Assembly (NCBI GenBank): GCA_050694055.1
Contig: JBOGWX010000021.1
Span: 1-29,694, forward strand
DNA: 29,694 bases
Direction of reading: 5' to 3'
Origin: WHSV01 sp050694055
GTDB lineage: Bacteria > Actinomycetota > CADDZG01 > WHSQ01
Of this stretch, positions 9,844 to 17,111 are shown one piece after another. The stretch's first letter is position 1; each line of letters starts with the position of its first letter. The translations under genes were made by a program, and so were the position numbers. The notes beneath the pieces were generated by a model. That model worked only from the letters and a program-made list of their open reading frames with translations, was not told where the DNA came from and did no database searches.

Positions 9844-9897
9844 CTACGCAGCCGGCGCTTCTCGCGCCCGTCCCCTCGATTGCGTAGTGGATTGCGT
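9843..9897 (+). promoter_or_regulatory. Putative regulator binding sites before the methyltransferase gene
   Basis: ACTACGCA (9843-9850) and its exact reverse complement TGCGTAGT (9881-9888) lie between the LuxR-type gene and the methyltransferase gene. GATTGCGT occurs as a direct repeat at 9878-9885 and 9890-9897, giving a third partial copy of the TGCGT core. The arrangement fits binding sites for a dimeric regulator such as the upstream LuxR protein; this link is inference. Confidence 0.35.
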
Positions 9898-10019
9898 GCC
9901 ACCACTCATGTAACTCGCGCGCGTCCTCCCTAGGCTCGCAGTGGCCGCGCTCGCCGGTAGCACAAAGCCTCCGGCGGGTGGCGGTCACCAGCGCCGAACG
10001 CAAGGAAGGGGACGACGAC

Positions 10020-10847
10020 ATGCTCCAAGAACAGAAGGTCACGCCGGCTCAGGCGTACGAGGACTACTTCGGCCCGGCGATCTTCGAGCCGCTTACGCAG
10101 GTGCTGCTCAAGTACGCCCCTCCGCAGCCGGGCGAGCGCGTGCTCGACCTTGCCTGCGGCACGGGCATCGTGGCCCGACACGTCGCCCCACTGGTAGGCG
10201 GCGGGAGTCAAATGGTGGGGCTGGACATCAATCCCGGGATGATCGAGGTCGCGCAAGCGCAGCCCGTCCCCGAGGGCGCGTCGATCGAGTGGCGGCAAGG
10301 CGACGCGGTGACGCTCGACCTCCCCGACGGTGCCTTCGACGTGGTGCTCTGTCAGCAGGGCCTGCAGTTCTTCCCCGACCGTCCGGCGAGCGCCGGGCAC
10401 ATGCGGCGGGTGCTGGCGGACGGTGGACGTATCGTGCTCGCGGTCTGGCAGGGGCTCGAGCGCCATCCGCTGTACGAGGCGCTGGCCGATGCGGAGGTTC
10501 CCCACCTCGGCGACCTCGGTGTGGCGGTGAGCCGCGAAGAGGCGATCGCGCCGTTCTCGCTGGGGGACGCGGACGACCTGCGGACGCTGCTGACCGATGC
10601 CGGCTTGCGCAACATCGAGATCGCGGCGCGCTCGATCGAGGCGCGCTTCGCCACGCCGGACCGCTTCGTGGAGCGCATGGAGTTCGCGTACGCAGCGGTT
10701 GTGCCCGCGTTCGCGGAAAATCCCGAGACGTTCACCGCCTATCTCGAAAAGATCGGCAACGAGACGAAGCCGATCGTCGAGCGCTACCGTATGGGAGATC
10801 AGATGGTCGTGCCGATGCACACGCATATCGTCGTTGCACACGCCTGA
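10020..10847 (+). CDS. Class I SAM-dependent methyltransferase
   Basis: This is a 275-aa Rossmann-fold methyltransferase of the Methyltransf_11/UbiE-like type. Motif I is VLDLACGTGIVARHV (residues ~41-55). The acidic end of strand 2 is VGLDINPGMIEVA, motif II is FDVVLCQQGLQFFPDR, and the post-motif ADGGRIVLAVW follows. The substrate, probably a small molecule or lipid, cannot be told from sequence. The ATG at 10020 has AAGGAAGGGG 8-9 nt upstream; an in-frame GTG at 9978 is less likely. The gene follows a LuxR-type regulator on the same strand and probably forms a regulator-target pair with it. Confidence 0.88.
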   Translation: MLQEQKVTPAQAYEDYFGPAIFEPLTQVLLKYAPPQPGERVLDLACGTGIVARHVAPLVGGGSQMVGLDINPGMIEVAQAQPVPEGASIEWRQGDAVTLDLPDGAFDVVLCQQGLQFFPDRPASAGHMRRVLADGGRIVLAVWQGLERHPLYEALADAEVPHLGDLGVAVSREEAIAPFSLGDADDLRTLLTDAGLRNIEIAARSIEARFATPDRFVERMEFAYAAVVPAFAENPETFTAYLEKIGNETKPIVERYRMGDQMVVPMHTHIVVAHA

Positions 10848-10896
10848 GCACGCTGAGCATCCGTCAGGATGCCGAGCGAGCAGTCGTACTCGCGTG

Positions 10897-10941
10897 TTTT
10901 TGGGGACTCATGCGCGCTCAGCGCACACCACGCCCCAAAAA
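10897..10941. repeat. Long inverted repeat downstream of the methyltransferase
   Basis: TTTTTGGGG (10897-10905) and CCCCAAAAA (10933-10941) are perfect 9-bp inverted arms. An inner hairpin TGCGC-GCTCA-GCGCA lies between them at 10911-10925. It could act as a transcription stop by its structure, but the T run precedes the stem instead of following it, unlike an intrinsic terminator. It may be an operator or a transposon scar. Confidence 0.4.
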
Positions 10942-11051
10942 GAGTGAGAGCCGAGATTAACGTCGCGTATCCGCCGGCTCGCGGTCGCAAGGCCTGCCTC
11001 AGCTCAGGCTCGTCATCCTCGGTGCCGATGCTGTGTTCATGATGCTCGAAC

Positions 11052-11738
11052 GTGCCCTACGGACTTCCTGACGTGTTGCACTGGGTGTCGGCGGCACTGT
11101 TGTTGGCCGTCGTCGTCATCCTCGTTCGCTGGATGCATGCAGGGGTCGACGCGCTCGGCCGCACGCGCTCCTACCCATGGTTCCCGACCGTTTGTCTCGT
11201 CGCTCTCGGGTTCGCCTGTCTGATTCCGGGGCTGCTGCGGGCCCGCCTGGAACATCGCCTCAGCGCCGCAGCCGAAACGATCGTGGGGGTGCCGGTGGAA
11301 GTGCGTTGTCAGGCCTTCGGCGGAGCCTTCGTCGACGCGGGTGCCGATCTGGGCTACGTAGCCTTCGGCCCAGACGGGGTTCCGGAACGTGCAACGCTCA
11401 TCCAGCGGACTCAGTGCCGGGACCTATCTGCCTTCCTGAGGTCGAGCAAAGTGAGTCCGACCCACGAGCAGGTGGTGGCCGTCCATGTCTTGACTCATGA
11501 GGCGATGCACATGAGGGGCCTCAAGAGCGAAGCGGAGACCGAGTGCCTGGCCGTCCAGCATGACGCTGCCATGGCGCAGCTCCTCGGCGCGCCCCCGGAG
11601 GCGGCGCGCGACCTGGCCGTGGCCTACTGGCAGAACGACTACCCGCGCATGCCCGCCGGGTACCGCTCGGAGGAGTGCGGACCCGGCAAGCTTCTCGACG
11701 CGCGTCTCTCCGACGCTCCCTGGTCGGTCACGGAGTGA
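11052..11738 (+). CDS. Membrane-anchored protein with HExxH motif (putative zincin)
   Basis: This is a 228-aa protein with two N-terminal hydrophobic segments (residues ~10-27 and ~44-62), followed by a domain likely to lie outside the membrane. It carries LTHEAMHMRG, an HExxH zinc-binding motif at H149-E150-x-x-H153. The sequence SEAETECLAVQH follows closely and offers E162 or E164 as a third ligand. Spaced cysteines (C86, C122, C165 and one near 208) could form disulfides. I recall similar short actinobacterial proteins with an HEAxH-x-RG core, always annotated as hypothetical. Peptidase activity is inferred from the motif only. The start is GTG 11052, since the nearby ATGs are out of frame. 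There is no evident operon partner. Confidence 0.65.
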   Translation: MPYGLPDVLHWVSAALLLAVVVILVRWMHAGVDALGRTRSYPWFPTVCLVALGFACLIPGLLRARLEHRLSAAAETIVGVPVEVRCQAFGGAFVDAGADLGYVAFGPDGVPERATLIQRTQCRDLSAFLRSSKVSPTHEQVVAVHVLTHEAMHMRGLKSEAETECLAVQHDAAMAQLLGAPPEAARDLAVAYWQNDYPRMPAGYRSEECGPGKLLDARLSDAPWSVTE

Positions 11739-11777
11739 GGTTGCCGGCGGAAGCTGGAGATCCACGCGCGCCGGCCC

Positions 11778-12323
11778 TCAGCGGTCGAAGCGCCAGCGCG
11801 TCGGTGTGAAGGACTCGCCGTCGGTGGGGAGACCGAACGCTTTCGTCGGCCTGATCTCGTAGACGTCATAGGGCGGGCCGCCGGAGGTGGGAGCACCGTA
11901 CTCGGCGTCGAGCTTGTCTCCCATCACCACCGTGGGCCACTCGTAGATGGCCTCGAACGCATCCGACGCGCGACGAAGGGTCGTCTCGTCGCGCACTCGG
12001 CGGGCTTCACCTTCCACGATCAAGTGCAAGTCCCCGCTGTCGGTGGTGACGACGCAGCGTCGTTCGGCGGCGAGGTTTCGGCTCTTCCGGGCCGTCTCCT
12101 TCGAGGCCACGTAGAGCGCCGACTCCGACCACACGGCGAATACCGGCATGGCGTGCGGCGCTCCGTTCGGCCGCACGGTGACGAGCCAGAACCAGCCGCC
12201 CCTCGTGAGCCGCTCCTCTGCATCCTCCCAGCGGATGGGCCGCGAGCTGCCCGCCTCGCCGGCCGCTTCGGTTCGCTTTCCCTCCCGCGACATCGGCTCG
12301 CCTGCGGGTCCTTCGAACGTCAT
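11778..12323 (-). CDS. Pyridoxamine 5'-phosphate oxidase (PPOX) family protein
   Basis: This is a 181-aa split-barrel protein of the PPOX/FMN- or F420-binding superfamily. Recognisable parts are WEDAEERLTRGGWFWLVTVRPNGAPHAMPVFAVW, then LYVASKETARKSRNLAAERRCVVTT, HLIVEGEARRVRD and a C-terminal IRPTKAFGLPTD with TRWRFDR. In actinobacteria such proteins often use F420 to reduce small molecules; the true substrate and cofactor are unknown. The ATG at 12323 is chosen because GGAGGGGAG lies just upstream; the open frame extends 16 codons further without a good ribosome-binding site. It is transcribed away from the VOC-fold pseudogene. Confidence 0.85.
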   Translation of the reverse strand: MTFEGPAGEPMSREGKRTEAAGEAGSSRPIRWEDAEERLTRGGWFWLVTVRPNGAPHAMPVFAVWSESALYVASKETARKSRNLAAERRCVVTTDSGDLHLIVEGEARRVRDETTLRRASDAFEAIYEWPTVVMGDKLDAEYGAPTSGGPPYDVYEIRPTKAFGLPTDGESFTPTRWRFDR

Positions 12324-12533
12324 TCGAATCTCTCCCCTCCAGTTCGCTTCAGGTGTGGTGACTGCGAACACGTCCTTTCACATTTGCCTCCTGTCGTCGA
12401 TCGAACCTACGACGACGGTTGAACGCAAGGAACACGGCATGGCAGTCTCGATGGCCGGGGTCGACCGGGACAATGCTGGAACCCGGCAGGCCCCACTTCT
12501 CGGTGCAGCGACAACCGTGGAATGGAGGAGAAC

Positions 12534-12911
12534 ATGATCCTCGAGGAGGCGGAGTTCTAGGCGACGATTCCGGCGACGGATCTCGACAGGGCCCGGCGCT
12601 TCTACGAAGAGAAGCTCGGGCTCGCCCCAGAGCGGGTGATGGACGTCGGGATCATCTACCGCTTCGGGCAGGGAACGGCCTTCTTCCTCTATCCCAGCGG
12701 GACGGCGGGAGCCGGGCACACCCTCGGCTCGTGGTTCGTAGACGACCTCCGCTCGGCCGTTGAAGAGTTGCGCGCTCTGGGGATCGAGTTCGAGGAGTAC
12801 GACTACCCGGACCTCAAGACGGTGGACGGCGTCGCCGATCTCGGCGCCGAGCTGGCAGCTTGGTTCAAGGACTCCGAAGGCAACATTCTGGCCGTGAGCC
12901 ACCTCAAGTAG
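12534..12911 (+). pseudogene. VOC (glyoxalase/bleomycin-resistance fold) protein with early amber codon
   Basis: From ATG 12534 the frame reads MILEEAEF, then TAG at 12558-12560, then ATIPATDLDRARRFYEEKLGL and a complete VOC domain ending DSEGNILAVSHLK. The first strand and helix of the VOC fold lie after the stop but before the next usable start (GTG 12633 or ATG 12636), so reinitiation would give only about 92 residues without the first beta-alpha unit. The family comprises metal-dependent lyases, isomerases and dioxygenases of about 120 aa. A point mutation or a sequencing error are equally possible causes. Confidence 0.75.
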
Positions 12912-12964
12912 CTCCGCCGGCACCCGCCGGTGGTGTCGCAATGCCGGCGTAAGGTCGGACATCC

Positions 12965-13297
12965 ATGGTGACGATCGAAGAGGTTCGCGAATTCGCCGCC
13001 GGCCTTCCTCGGACCGAGGAGGCACTGGTGCGAGACCGGGTGAAGTTCCGCGTCGGGCGGATCGTCTATCTGGCGTTCGCGCGTGACGAGACGCTGATGG
13101 GGTTCGCCTTTCCCAAAGAGGAGCGCGACGCCCTGATCGCGTCCGATCCGGAGAAGTTCATGATGCCTAAGCGGTCGGACCAGCGGTACAACTGGGTCGT
13201 CGTGCGGCTGGCGGCCATCGACGAGGTGGAGATGCGCGAAATCGTGCTCGATGCCTGGCGCATGGTCGTGCCCAAACGAGTGGCGGGGTCGGCCTAG
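12965..13297 (+). CDS. MmcQ/YjbR family protein
   Basis: This 110-aa protein matches the MmcQ/YjbR family, a double-wing fold with presumed but unproven DNA binding. Motifs are FAAGLPRTEEAL near residues 10-21, VKFRVGRIVYLAF at 27-39, then KFMMPKRSDQRYNWVVVRL and a C-terminal LDAWRMVVPKRV. Its length is normal for the family. It ends with TAG at 13295-13297, overlapping the stop of the convergent DUF1850 gene in a shared CTAG. No functional link with its neighbours is evident. Confidence 0.85.
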   Translation: MVTIEEVREFAAGLPRTEEALVRDRVKFRVGRIVYLAFARDETLMGFAFPKEERDALIASDPEKFMMPKRSDQRYNWVVVRLAAIDEVEMREIVLDAWRMVVPKRVAGSA

Positions 13298-13788
13298 TCC
13301 CGCCAGCACGTCGTCGGCCCGGGGCGGATGCAGATGCTGAGGTGCGCCGGGCCATGCTGCCCGTAAAGAGGCACGCGTTCGTCATCGACCAGCAACGTCC
13401 GTCTGCCTGTGGGTGTCCCGATGAGGGAGAGTCTCGAGAAGCGCTGCGGTTCGTCGAGCACGAGGCGGCGCCACGGGCCCTTCGAGACTCGCCTGCCGTC
13501 GATCCCGTAGTAGTCGAGCACCTCCTCACTCGAGGACGTGACGTGCACCAGTGAGAACCTGCCACTCTCGTCCACGGCGAATGTCTCCACCGCCGGCCGC
13601 TCGTATACCGAGTGCCTGTAGCGAAGCGAGAATCTCGAATCGCCCGACAAGGGGACGGCGGCGACCTCTCCCTGGTGTCCTCCGACCACGACCACGGGAT
13701 CCCTCTCCGAAGCGGAGCCTGTCAGGACGAAACCGAGCGCGAGCGCGATCACGAGGACCACCACCGCCGGGACCACGCGCTGCGCCAC
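13294..13788 (-). CDS. DUF1850 domain protein, accessory to the TAXI-TRAP transporter
   Basis: This small secreted or membrane-anchored protein has an N-terminal hydrophobic segment (QRVVPAVVVLVIALALGF) and a DUF1850 core with FSLRYRHSVYERPAVETFAVD, EVLDYYGIDG and a C-terminal PTTCWRD. DUF1850 genes regularly accompany TAXI-type TRAP transporters, and here the gene is the last of that operon. The likely start is GTG 13788, just after the upstream stop at 13799 and with an AGGAA stretch before it. An upstream GTG at 13833 would add 15 residues and overlap the binding-protein gene. Its molecular role is unknown. Confidence 0.8.
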   Translation of the reverse strand: MAQRVVPAVVVLVIALALGFVLTGSASERDPVVVVGGHQGEVAAVPLSGDSRFSLRYRHSVYERPAVETFAVDESGRFSLVHVTSSSEEVLDYYGIDGRRVSKGPWRRLVLDEPQRFSRLSLIGTPTGRRTLLVDDERVPLYGQHGPAHLSICIRPGPTTCWRD

Positions 13789-13798
13789 GACCAGGTTC

Positions 13799-14809
13799 CT
13801 AGCTTCCGGAGTCCTCGTAGTAGCGCTGGGCACCAGGATGCAGCTCTACGCCCTCGACCTCTTGTGCGGTCGTGGAATCGAGGTTCTGAGCCTCCGGATG
13901 GACCTGCACGAGCTGCTCCTGGCGCTCGAACAACAGTTGGGTGAGCTCGAAGGCGAGTTCCTCGTCCATCGCTTCGTTGACCACCAAGTAGTTGGGCACC
14001 CCGATCGTCGCCACGTCTTGGTTCATGCCGTCGTACGTATCCGCGGGAATGTCGGTCTCGCTGTAGACATCGCCGTAGGTCTCCACCAAGTCGTTCGTGT
14101 ACTCCGCGGTTGGGATCATGAAGATGGGATCCGTGGTGGACAGATCGGTGACCGCACCCGTCGGCAGGCCCCCCGACCAGAAGAACGCGTCGATCGTCCC
14201 GTCCCGCACTGCTTGCACCGACTGGTCGACGTCGAGCTGCTGGCGATCAATGTCGGCATCGGCGTCCATGCCCGCAGCCTCCAAGATCCTGAGCGCGATC
14301 ACTTCGGTGCCGGAGTTGGGAGACCCCACCGAGACCCGCCTGCCCTGCAGGTCCTCGATCGTCTCGATGCCGGTGTTGGTCGTCGTTACGACCTGGGTGT
14401 AGTTGGTGTAGAGGCGAGCCAAAGCCTGCGCGGGGACGGGCTCCTCGAATCCCTCGCGACCCTCCACAGCATCTTGTGCCGTGTCGGCCAGCGTGAACGC
14501 CAGGTCGCTCGCCTCGTCGGCGATCAGGAGCATGTTGTCCACCGATGCCGAGGTCACCTCGGCCGTCGCCTCCACGCCCTCGAGATTCCTGGTGACCTGC
14601 TCGGCGAGCCCGCCACCATAGACAAAGTAGACGCCACCGGTGCCTCCCGTGGCGATCGACAGCCGCTGGGTGGCCGGCGCGTCGTCTCCCTCGTTTACCT
14701 GCTCTTCGCGCACACAGGCGCTCGCCAGGAGCACAGTTACCAGTAACGCGAGGCCGACTAGCAGACGTTGTCGAGTCGGTTTCGTAACGAAAACCCATGT
14801 GGAGCTCAC
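13799..14809 (-). CDS. TAXI family TRAP transporter solute-binding lipoprotein
   Basis: This 336-aa extracytoplasmic binding protein has a signal peptide with hydrophobic LLVGLALLVTVLLASAC ending in a lipobox-like cysteine (C32). After it comes the TAXI hallmark LSIATGGTGGVYFVYGG (~50-66). Later blocks include GRRVSVGSPNSGTEVIALRILEAAG, DGTIDAFFWSGGLPTGAV, and VNEAMDEELAFELTQLLFE. TAXI proteins capture small organic acids or amino acids such as glutamate or 2-oxoglutarate-like compounds. The start is GTG 14809, with AAGGAGG 7 nt upstream; it overlaps the permease stop as GTGA. Longer upstream frames are shadows of the permease gene. Confidence 0.92.
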   Translation of the reverse strand: MSSTWVFVTKPTRQRLLVGLALLVTVLLASACVREEQVNEGDDAPATQRLSIATGGTGGVYFVYGGGLAEQVTRNLEGVEATAEVTSASVDNMLLIADEASDLAFTLADTAQDAVEGREGFEEPVPAQALARLYTNYTQVVTTTNTGIETIEDLQGRRVSVGSPNSGTEVIALRILEAAGMDADADIDRQQLDVDQSVQAVRDGTIDAFFWSGGLPTGAVTDLSTTDPIFMIPTAEYTNDLVETYGDVYSETDIPADTYDGMNQDVATIGVPNYLVVNEAMDEELAFELTQLLFERQEQLVQVHPEAQNLDSTTAQEVEGVELHPGAQRYYEDSGS

Positions 14810-16872
14810 CTTGACGCCTCCTTGCTCGTAACTTCGTTGTGGGGCGGACGGGGTTCTGTCGTCTCCTCGGACCGCGTGGCCCGATTTCGCAAGACGTGCA
14901 TGGCGACCGCGACTCCGAGAGCTATGAGTCCTACGATCACGGAGAGGGGCTCGAGGTAGAGAAGAAGTGCGGCGGCAACGGCTGCAAGCCCACGTTCGAC
15001 CCAGCCGGCAGGGCCCACGATCCATCCCCCGGTGACGACCGCAAGGGCGGCCACGGCCAGAGTCGACACGACGAAGGTCCACACGATCACCTGCACGGGG
15101 GCCTTCATCAACACGCCTTCGCCGTTGGGAGACAGCACGAAAGCAAAGGGAACCAGGAATGCGGGAAGCGAGTACTTCCACACGCGCATCATGGTCTTGA
15201 AGACATTCCCTCCGGTGATCGCCGCCGCTGCCACCGCGGAAAGCGCGGTGGGCGGGCTCACCTCGGATAGCACCGCGTAATAAAAGATGAACATGTACGC
15301 CGCGAAGGGTTCCACGCCGAGGGTCGTCAGCGCCGGGCCGATGATCACGGCGGCGATGATGAACGAGGCAGTGACCGGGACCGCTAGGCCCAAGATCATG
15401 ACCGCGATCGCGGAGAAGATGGCGGTGAGCGCAAGGCTTCCTCCCGAGAGGAAGACGATGATCGAGCTTGCCTTGAGGCCAAGCCCGGTCAGCGTGACCA
15501 CGGCGACGATGATGCCCGCCGCGGCACAGGTTGCAGCGACTGGAAGCATGCTCATAGCTCCCGCGGCGAGCGCTTCCCAGATCCTCGGCGGCGTCATGCG
15601 CGTGTCTCTGTGAAGAAAGGACAGTAAGCAGGCCGCGAGGATCGAGTAGCTCACCGCGAGGAATGGCGACATCCCGATCGCCATAAGGATGACGATCAAG
15701 AACAGGGAGCTGAAGTGATAGCCAAAGCGCTTGAGCAGATAACCCAGTGGGGGCGTCTTTATCCCGAGTGCGCGCGTGTTGAACCGTCGGGAGTCAACCT
15801 CAATCGCCAGAATGATTCCCAGGTAGTAGAGAACCGTGGGAATGGTCGCATAGATCAGGACCTGCAGATAGCTAACACCGAGGAACTCGGCGATTATGAA
15901 CGCCGCGGCCCCCAGCGTCGGAGGAGAGAGGATCGCGCCGATGCCGGCGGCTGCGAGGATCCCCCCGCCCTCTTCAGGTGGGTATCCGGCCCGGCGCAGA
16001 ATCGGCCACGAGAACGACCCGAGTGTCACAGTGGTGGCGACCCCCGAACCCGATACCGTCCCCAGTAGGAAGCCCGCGAGCGTAACGGTTCGGCCTGGGG
16101 CGGTGCGGGACTCACCGAAAGCCGCAAAGCTCACGTCGATGAAGTATTTCCCGACACCCGAGTACTCGAGCACCGCGCCGTAGATGGTGAACAGGACGAT
16201 GTAGGTTGCGGCCACCGCGATGGGTACTCCGAAGATTCCTTCGATGCCGATGTAGGACTGGCCGATGAGGCGCTCGATTCCGTAGCCGCGATGCCCCAGG
16301 AGGTAGCCGGCGGGGATCAGCTGACCCAGGAAGGCATACGCCATGAAGCCCAAGCAGACGCACGGCAGGATCCATCCCACAGTTCGGCGCGTCGCCTCCA
16401 ACACCAGGACCACCGTCAAGATTCCGAAGAGCAGATCAAGCTCACTTGGCCGTACCGCGCGACGGATGAACTCGTTGATGAAGATGACGGGATAGAAAAG
16501 GGCGATCAGGGAAAGCACGGCCGGGACCAGGTCGAGCCAGCCGGGATTATCGCTGGCGGGCGCTCCGCGTACTGCTTCCCTGCTGGCGCGGGCGCGATAA
16601 ACCGCGAAGGTCATGGCCAGCGCGATTCCGAGAAAGCTCGATCTATAGAGCAACGCGGGGATGGGGTCGAGCACCCAGTACAAGGCATAGCACGAGAGTC
16701 CGACGCCGGCGGCCGCGACGATGTGGCGTGGGAGCCCGCTCAACTTGCGCGCCGGCCTTTCCGCTTCGAACTCCGCGAGCAGAGCTTCGGTTTGCTCGTT
16801 GCCGCGCGTGAGGTCGAGTTCCTCGGCCTCGATCTTGCCGGGTGAGGTCGAGATGCCGTCCGAAGCGCTCAT
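14806..16872 (-). CDS. TRAP transporter fused permease (DctQ-DctM, 4TM/12TM)
   Basis: This 688-aa polytopic membrane protein is of the fused small/large permease type that works with TAXI binding proteins in Na+- or H+-driven uptake. Residues 1-~45 are cytoplasmic and acidic. Many hydrophobic segments follow, including the DctQ-like part (~50-200) and the DctM-like transport domain with TLAGFLLGTVSGSGVATTVTLGSFSWPILRRAGYPPEEGGGILAAAGIGAILSPPTLGAAAF and, later, FYYAVLSEVSPPTALSAVAAAAITGG. The C-terminal ~90 residues add extra membrane segments. It is the first gene of a permease-binding protein-DUF1850 operon, a less usual order than binding protein first. It is divergent from the glutamate dehydrogenase gene. 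Confidence 0.93.
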   Translation of the reverse strand: MSASDGISTSPGKIEAEELDLTRGNEQTEALLAEFEAERPARKLSGLPRHIVAAAGVGLSCYALYWVLDPIPALLYRSSFLGIALAMTFAVYRARASREAVRGAPASDNPGWLDLVPAVLSLIALFYPVIFINEFIRRAVRPSELDLLFGILTVVLVLEATRRTVGWILPCVCLGFMAYAFLGQLIPAGYLLGHRGYGIERLIGQSYIGIEGIFGVPIAVAATYIVLFTIYGAVLEYSGVGKYFIDVSFAAFGESRTAPGRTVTLAGFLLGTVSGSGVATTVTLGSFSWPILRRAGYPPEEGGGILAAAGIGAILSPPTLGAAAFIIAEFLGVSYLQVLIYATIPTVLYYLGIILAIEVDSRRFNTRALGIKTPPLGYLLKRFGYHFSSLFLIVILMAIGMSPFLAVSYSILAACLLSFLHRDTRMTPPRIWEALAAGAMSMLPVAATCAAAGIIVAVVTLTGLGLKASSIIVFLSGGSLALTAIFSAIAVMILGLAVPVTASFIIAAVIIGPALTTLGVEPFAAYMFIFYYAVLSEVSPPTALSAVAAAAITGGNVFKTMMRVWKYSLPAFLVPFAFVLSPNGEGVLMKAPVQVIVWTFVVSTLAVAALAVVTGGWIVGPAGWVERGLAAVAAALLLYLEPLSVIVGLIALGVAVAMHVLRNRATRSEETTEPRPPHNEVTSKEASR

Positions 16873-17111
16873 GCGATCACCGGCCCAATCGCCGCCTCCC
16901 GCGCGCGAGATCTTGTTGCGTCATCCGATCCCCCATCCTTGGATGACCTGAAGTCGTTCAGCGACCAGAATGTACCCTTTTCATGCCATTCGATAACCAT
17001 CCCGAGGAGCGGACCTTTCGGGCGACTAATAGAGTTACGCTCGACTCAGTGCCCGCCTTGCGGCCCGGGTTTGCGTGCGCGAGGGGGCGACGCTGAAGTA
17101 CGGGGGGCCAG
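16873..17111. other. Divergent intergenic region between TRAP operon and glutamate dehydrogenase
   Basis: A 239-bp region that must hold both promoters. TCATCC (16921-16926) and GGATGA (16941-16946) form an inverted repeat that contains an inner ATCC-TT-GGAT, a possible shared operator. No riboswitch or small RNA fold was recognised. Confidence 0.3.

Noticed and set aside
13294..13297. Shared CTAG stop overlap of the YjbR and DUF1850 genes
   Set aside because: Tail-to-tail overlaps of this size are common in compact genomes and carry no special meaning.
13838..14746. 302-aa open frame on the + strand
   Set aside because: It is antisense to the TAXI binding-protein gene, whose signal peptide and family motifs are clear.
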